DNA of 46,738 nucleotides. Origin: Sneathiellales bacterium (GTDB lineage: Bacteria > Pseudomonadota > Alphaproteobacteria > JANQFL01). The stretch spans positions 1-46,738 of the forward strand of contig JANQFL010000031.1 of the NCBI GenBank assembly GCA_028277845.1. Reading direction: 5' to 3'. This document shows, one piece after another, positions 42,763 through 46,738 of the stretch; positions within the stretch are counted from its first letter, which is position 1; the number at the start of each line of letters is the position of its first letter. Position numbers and translations under genes: made by a program. The notes under the pieces are model-generated. The model had not been told where the DNA came from, searched no databases, and was given only the letters and a program-made list of their open reading frames with translations.

Positions 42763-43590
42763 TTGGAACGCGCACTGACTGAGCAGGAAATACAGTTTTT
42801 TAAATCAGACGGGGTCGCCGTTTTGCGGCAGGCCGTCGACGGCACCTGGGTCGACCGGATGAACACGGTGGTGGACCGGCAGATGGCCGCGCCCAGCAAA
42901 TGGGCCAACGACGCCAATCCCGGCGGCGCCACCAACCGGCACTTCTCGGACCGGTATCTGTGGAAACAGAACAGCGAAATCGACGCCTTTGTCCGGCACT
43001 CGGGGTGCGCCCGCCTCGCGGCACAGGCCATGGAAAGCGCAAGCGCGCGGTTCTATTTCGATCATCTGCTGGTCAAGGAAGCGGGCACCGCCAACCCGAC
43101 GCCCTGGCACCAGGACATTCCCTACTGGCCGTTTCTCGGGAAACAGATCTGCTCGATCTGGCTGGCCCTGACGCCCTGCGACATCGAAACCAGTTCGCTC
43201 GAGTTTGTCAGGGGGTCGCACCTGGACGACAAATACTACCTGGCCGAGGCGTTCACCGGCGACAACGATGCCAACAAATCCTGGATTTCCCAGGGCGACG
43301 GCGAACCCTGCCCCGACATCGAGGCACACCGGCAGGATTTCGACATTGTCGGCTACGACATGGAACCGGGCGACGCCTTGATATTTTCGGCATGGACGCT
43401 GCACGGCGCGCGCGGCAACGGATCCGCCGACCAACGCCGGGCGGCGATCTCGACCCGTTGGCTGGGCGATGACGCGATCTGGAATCCGCACCCGGGCGCC
43501 GATCCGACGGTCGGCCGGGACGATGTTTCCATTGAGCCGGGACAGCCTCCGCACGACGACGCCGTTTTTCCCGAAATCTGGCGGTCTTGA
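42763..43590 (+). CDS. Phytanoyl-CoA dioxygenase-family (PhyH) 2-oxoglutarate/Fe(II) oxygenase
   Basis: A 275-residue non-haem iron dioxygenase with the facial triad His116-x-Asp118 (PWHQDIPYW) and His214 (LHGARGN), and a 2-oxoglutarate-binding Arg in the following strand (RRAAISTRW). Family members hydroxylate amino acids, CoA thioesters, ectoine and phosphonates. The start is unusual: TTG 42763 is chosen because GGAGG (42751-42755) lies seven bases upstream and homology begins at once; a GTG 13 codons earlier has no ribosome site. The TRAP transporter follows on the same strand. Substrate unknown. Confidence 0.85.
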   Translation: MERALTEQEIQFFKSDGVAVLRQAVDGTWVDRMNTVVDRQMAAPSKWANDANPGGATNRHFSDRYLWKQNSEIDAFVRHSGCARLAAQAMESASARFYFDHLLVKEAGTANPTPWHQDIPYWPFLGKQICSIWLALTPCDIETSSLEFVRGSHLDDKYYLAEAFTGDNDANKSWISQGDGEPCPDIEAHRQDFDIVGYDMEPGDALIFSAWTLHGARGNGSADQRRAAISTRWLGDDAIWNPHPGADPTVGRDDVSIEPGQPPHDDAVFPEIWRS

Positions 43591-43693
43591 GCCGGTTCGG
43601 CGCGGTTATGGTTAACAGTCGTTAAGGACAAACCCGTTGCCGAAGAGGCAAATATCTGAATTATGGTTGTTCAATACGAATAGGGAGGACTTA

Positions 43694-44716
43694 ATGAAAA
43701 TCACAAAATCGATCGTTTCACTGGCGGCGGGCGTCACCGTTGCCGGCGTCACCGCGTTTTCGGCCGCGGCCGCGGACGTCACCCTGACGATCTCCAGCTG
43801 GGCCCCGCCGAGCCATGGCATGAACTCGGTCATGTGGCCCAATCTGATCAAGATGATGGAAGACGCGACCGAAGGCCGGGTCAGTGCCAAGATCAAATAC
43901 AAATTGGGTTCGCCGCCGGCCCAGTTCGACCTGATCCAGGACGGCGCCGCCGATCTGAGCTGGATTTTCCATGGCTACAATCCCGGCCGCTACACCGCGA
44001 CCAAGGTCATCGAACTGCCGGGTTACGAGGGCAGCGCCAAGGCCGCGTCGATCGCCTATTGGAAGGCACACGAGAAGTTCTTCCACAAAGCCAACGAGCA
44101 CAAGGGCGTCAAACTGGTCGCCTTGATGACTCACGGCCCGGGCCTGCTGCATTCCGACAAGAAGGTCACCAGCCTGTCACAGATCAAGGGCATGAAGCTG
44201 CGCATCGGCGGCGGCGTGTCCGGTGATGTCGGCGCGGCCCTCGGCGCAACGGGCATCCGCGTGCCCGCCCCCAAGGTCTACGAAACCCTGGCATCGAAGG
44301 CCGCCGACGGCGTAATGATGCCGTTCGAATCCAAGAAGGGCTTCAAACTGACCGAGGTCGCCAAGAACACGTTCGTCATGCCGGGCGGTTTCTATCGCGG
44401 CTCCTTCGCCATCATCATGAACCAGGAGAAGTTCGACAGCCTGTCGGCCAAGGACCAGGCCGCCCTGAACAAGGTCTTCGGCCTCGCCGCCTCGACCATG
44501 GCCGGTCAGGTGTGGGACGACATCGATGCCGCCGGACGGGCCGTGACGGAATCGGCCGCCGGTAATTCCATCAACGTCGCCTCGGACGCGGATCAAAAGG
44601 TGTTCGCCACCATGGCGGAGCCGATTACCGCCAAGGTTCTGGCCGAAGTCGGCGCCAAGGGCATCGACGGCAAAGCGGCGCAGGCCTTCATCGCCAAGGA
44701 AATGGCGGGCAACTAA
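43694..44716 (+). CDS. dctP: TRAP transporter solute-binding protein (DctP-type)
   Basis: A 340-residue periplasmic binding protein. A signal peptide (SIVSLAAGVTVAGVTAFSAAAA) precedes the mature part, which begins ADVTLTISSWAPPSHGM. DctP motifs include GLLHSDKKVTSLSQIKGMKLRIGG and MMPFESKKGF. The protein binds a carboxylate-containing solute and delivers it to the DctQM membrane complex. GGGAGGACTTA before ATG 43694 fixes the start. The specific ligand is not predictable from these motifs. Confidence 0.92.
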   Translation: MKITKSIVSLAAGVTVAGVTAFSAAAADVTLTISSWAPPSHGMNSVMWPNLIKMMEDATEGRVSAKIKYKLGSPPAQFDLIQDGAADLSWIFHGYNPGRYTATKVIELPGYEGSAKAASIAYWKAHEKFFHKANEHKGVKLVALMTHGPGLLHSDKKVTSLSQIKGMKLRIGGGVSGDVGAALGATGIRVPAPKVYETLASKAADGVMMPFESKKGFKLTEVAKNTFVMPGGFYRGSFAIIMNQEKFDSLSAKDQAALNKVFGLAASTMAGQVWDDIDAAGRAVTESAAGNSINVASDADQKVFATMAEPITAKVLAEVGAKGIDGKAAQAFIAKEMAGN

Positions 44717-44753
44717 TCCGGCGTTCGCAGGCGAAATGGACTGAAAGGGATCG

Positions 44754-45272
44754 ATGACGGATCCCAACGATAAGGGCACCACACCATGGGCCAGCTATGT
44801 GCTGGCCCATGGGCCGTCCTATTTGGCGGCGGTTGCCCTGTTTTTCCTCATGACGATGACGTTTTTCGACGTCGTTCTGCGCAGCACGGTAAACGATCCC
44901 ATCGAATCGGCCACGGAGCTGACCCGCCTGCTGATGGCGATCATCGTATTCTCGTCGTTGCCCATCGTGACCTGGCGCGGCCAGCACATCGTCGTCGATT
45001 TGCTGGACAGGTTTTTCGTCCGCGGTTTCGCCCGAATCAGAAACATCCTGATCGACGGCTTTTGCGGATTGGTGCTGTTCTGGCCGGGATACCGGGTCTG
45101 GGAACTGGCCGCCCGCGCCCGCGCCTACGGCGATACGACGGAATATCTGCAGATCCCGCAATTTTACGTCGCCTATTTCATCGCGGTGGCCACGCTTCTG
45201 ACCGCCCTGGTCCTCGTGATCCGGGCGCTGATATCGGTATTCGCGCCCGCCCGCCTGCGGGACCAACATTGA
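44754..45272 (+). CDS. dctQ: TRAP transporter small permease (DctQ-type)
   Basis: A 172-residue four-helix membrane protein typical of DctQ. Signatures are FFDVVLRSTVNDPIESATEL and TWRGQHIVVDLL. It forms the small subunit of the Na+-dependent TRAP permease with DctM. GAAAGGGATCG before the ATG is the ribosome site. Confidence 0.9.
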   Translation: MTDPNDKGTTPWASYVLAHGPSYLAAVALFFLMTMTFFDVVLRSTVNDPIESATELTRLLMAIIVFSSLPIVTWRGQHIVVDLLDRFFVRGFARIRNILIDGFCGLVLFWPGYRVWELAARARAYGDTTEYLQIPQFYVAYFIAVATLLTALVLVIRALISVFAPARLRDQH

Positions 45273-45303
45273 CCGTGCGGTTCCGGGAAGGCACAGACCC
45301 TCA

Positions 45304-46620
45304 ATGATCGAAGCAATCATCGGTTTCTTTGCAGTGTTGCTGTTGGTGTTGCTGCGCATGCCGATCGCGTTCGCCATGGGCATCGCCGGTATCGTCGGCT
45401 ATTCCCAGGCGACCTCGCTCAAGGCGGCCATCTCCATGTCGGGCCGCCTGATTATCGACACGGCGCAGGACTACGGCCTGTCGGTCGTACCGTTGTTCAT
45501 CCTGATGGGTCTGTTCGTCAACAAGGGCGGGCTGTCGCGCGAGCTCTACCGCGTGTCGTACGTCTTCCTCGGCCACTTCAAGGGCGGCCTGGCGATGGCG
45601 ACCATCGTCGCGTGCGGCGGATTCTCGGCGATCTGCGGCTCGTCGCTCGCCACCGCGGCGACCATGTCGAAGGTCGCCATGCCGGAGATGCGCAAATACG
45701 GCTACGCCGATTCGCTGTCCACGGCCTCCATCGCCGCCGGCGGCACGCTGGGCATTCTCATCCCGCCCAGCGTCATTCTGGTGATCTATGGCCTGCTGAC
45801 GGAAACCTCCATCGGCAAGCTGTTCATCGCCGGCATCGTGCCCGGCATGATCGGCATTCTGTTTTACCTGGCCGCCGTACGGTTCTCCGTCCTGCGCAAT
45901 GCCGACGCCGGACCGGCGGGGGAGAAGTCCTCGTGGGCCGACCGGCTCAGGGCCTTCAAGGACGTCTGGGCGGTCATGGCGCTGTTCATCCTGGTCATCG
46001 GCGGTCTCTACGGCCTATTCGATTTCTGGCCGTTGAACCTGACCTTCTCGCCGACCGAGGCCGCCGGCATGGGCGCCACCGGGGCATTTATCATTGCCCT
46101 GAGCCGCGGCACCCTGTCCTTCGCCGCCGTCCGCGAGGTTCTGTTCGAAACCGCCCACACGACGGCGACGCTGTTCACCGTGCTGATCGGCGCCTGGATC
46201 TTCGCCAATTTCGTCAACATCGCCGGTCTGCCGGAAGGCTTGCTCGGCCTGGTGCAACAGACGGGCCTCGGCCCCATGGCGGTGATGATGATGATCCTGG
46301 CGATCTATATCGTCCTGGGCTGCGTCTTCGAGAGCCTGTCGATGCTGCTGCTGACCGTGCCGATCTTCTTCCCGCTGGTTACCAGCCTTGGCTTCGACCC
46401 GGTATGGTTCGGCATCGTGGTCGTCGTGGTCACCGAAATCTCTTTGATCACGCCGCCGGTCGGCCTCAACGTATTCGTTCTCAAAGGTGTGGTCGGCGAC
46501 GTTTCCACCGGCACCATCTTCAAGGGTGTCACACCGTTCTGGTCCGCCGACATCGTGCGCCTGGCCTTGATCGTCCTGGTACCCTGGCTGGTCCTGTTCC
46601 TGCCCAATTCGATGCGCTAG
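45304..46620 (+). CDS. dctM: TRAP transporter large permease (DctM-type)
   Basis: A 438-residue membrane protein with about 12 helices. Family stretches are PLFILMGLFVNKGGLSRELY, GGFSAICGSSLATAATM, GGTLGILIPPSVILVIYG and ITPPVGLNVFVLKG. It forms the translocation channel driven by the sodium gradient. It is the last gene of the PhyH, dctP, dctQ, dctM unit. Confidence 0.93.
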   Translation: MIEAIIGFFAVLLLVLLRMPIAFAMGIAGIVGYSQATSLKAAISMSGRLIIDTAQDYGLSVVPLFILMGLFVNKGGLSRELYRVSYVFLGHFKGGLAMATIVACGGFSAICGSSLATAATMSKVAMPEMRKYGYADSLSTASIAAGGTLGILIPPSVILVIYGLLTETSIGKLFIAGIVPGMIGILFYLAAVRFSVLRNADAGPAGEKSSWADRLRAFKDVWAVMALFILVIGGLYGLFDFWPLNLTFSPTEAAGMGATGAFIIALSRGTLSFAAVREVLFETAHTTATLFTVLIGAWIFANFVNIAGLPEGLLGLVQQTGLGPMAVMMMILAIYIVLGCVFESLSMLLLTVPIFFPLVTSLGFDPVWFGIVVVVVTEISLITPPVGLNVFVLKGVVGDVSTGTIFKGVTPFWSADIVRLALIVLVPWLVLFLPNSMR

Positions 46621-46738
46621 AGTCAGGATAGAGACTTATAGAGCAATTCCTCTTTAGATGGAATCCATTCTGTTTCTCGAGCGGCCTGCCCATCCACCAG
46701 GAAGACGGGGCCGCGCGATGCCGGGCATCGCGCAAGCC
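46621..46738. repeat. Intergenic segment with hairpin, repeat-like, at the right edge
   Basis: The segment begins with an AGAGCAATTCC motif, known to me from alphaproteobacterial intergenic repeats, and contains a near-perfect hairpin GCGCGATGCC/GGCATCGCGC (46713-46733) with a one-base loop. It may be a mobile palindromic unit or the terminator of the TRAP operon, but no T-run follows. The window ends here. Confidence 0.35.

Noticed and set aside
46529-46735. Small minus-strand protein at the right edge
   Set aside because: It runs through the 3' end of dctM and an intergenic repeat-like segment; no ribosome site or recognisable domain.

Overview
The window looks like a chromosomal segment of a GC-rich alphaproteobacterium, most plausibly a Rhodospirillales-type heterotroph. 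The evidence is the fused single-chain indolepyruvate:ferredoxin oxidoreductase, the soxBDAG sarcosine oxidase operon, a DctPQM TRAP transporter, a CHASE2-adenylate cyclase, and a palindromic intergenic repeat of the alphaproteobacterial kind. Genus assignment is not possible from the sequence alone. Most genes are metabolic and high in GC, with two clearly AT-rich accessory islands (about 18.4-20.45 kb and 38.25-40.4 kb).

Layout. 1-0.3 kb: an insertion-sequence-like end that cuts off a homocysteine S-methyltransferase gene after about 22 codons. 0.3-4.4 kb: an enoyl reductase-like MDR enzyme, a secreted thioredoxin-fold protein and a CHASE2 adenylate cyclase. 4.4-8.6 kb: indolepyruvate:ferredoxin oxidoreductase divergent from an Lrp-type regulator. 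8.6-12.3 kb: an operon of TPP enzyme, MaoC/NodN hydratase and acyl-CoA ligase. 12.6-18.4 kb: a small membrane protein, an OYE-family reductase, a Kef-type antiporter, an M23 lipoprotein and an MBL hydrolase, with a leftover 3' scrap of a second MBL gene. 18.4-20.45 kb: an AT-rich island with a stand-alone Abi/UG-like reverse transcriptase and a hairpin-rich leader. 20.45-23.7 kb: a cysteine dioxygenase-like gene, a four-domain rhodanese, a VOC protein and a small membrane protein. 23.9-28.9 kb: soxBDAG, ended by a terminator. 29.0-31.0 kb: an Lrp regulator divergent from a 2,2-dialkylglycine decarboxylase-like enzyme, with a strong inverted repeat between them. 31.0-33.0 kb: a highly regular repeat protein with a 95-residue period and EF-hand-like loops. 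33.2-38.25 kb: a basic protein, a small membrane protein, CDF and YihY transporter-type genes, a DUF4336 protein and an HPt/pseudo-receiver protein. 38.25-40.4 kb: an AT-rich island with a SEC-C plus PD-(D/E)XK-like protein, preceded by a run of small inverted repeats. 40.4-46.6 kb: an aminotransferase and a LysR regulator divergent from a PhyH-type dioxygenase and a complete TRAP transporter.

The metabolic genes point to an organism living on amino acids, methylated amines and organic acids: 2-oxo acids to acyl-CoA (IOR), sarcosine to glycine plus formaldehyde equivalents (Sox), cysteine oxidation, dialkylglycine-type decarboxylation, and TRAP-driven uptake of an acidic solute. The most unusual items are the 95-residue repeat protein, the stand-alone reverse transcriptase with its structured leader, and the SEC-C/nuclease-like protein. 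The last two are defence-gene candidates, which is inferred from domain type and base composition and not shown.
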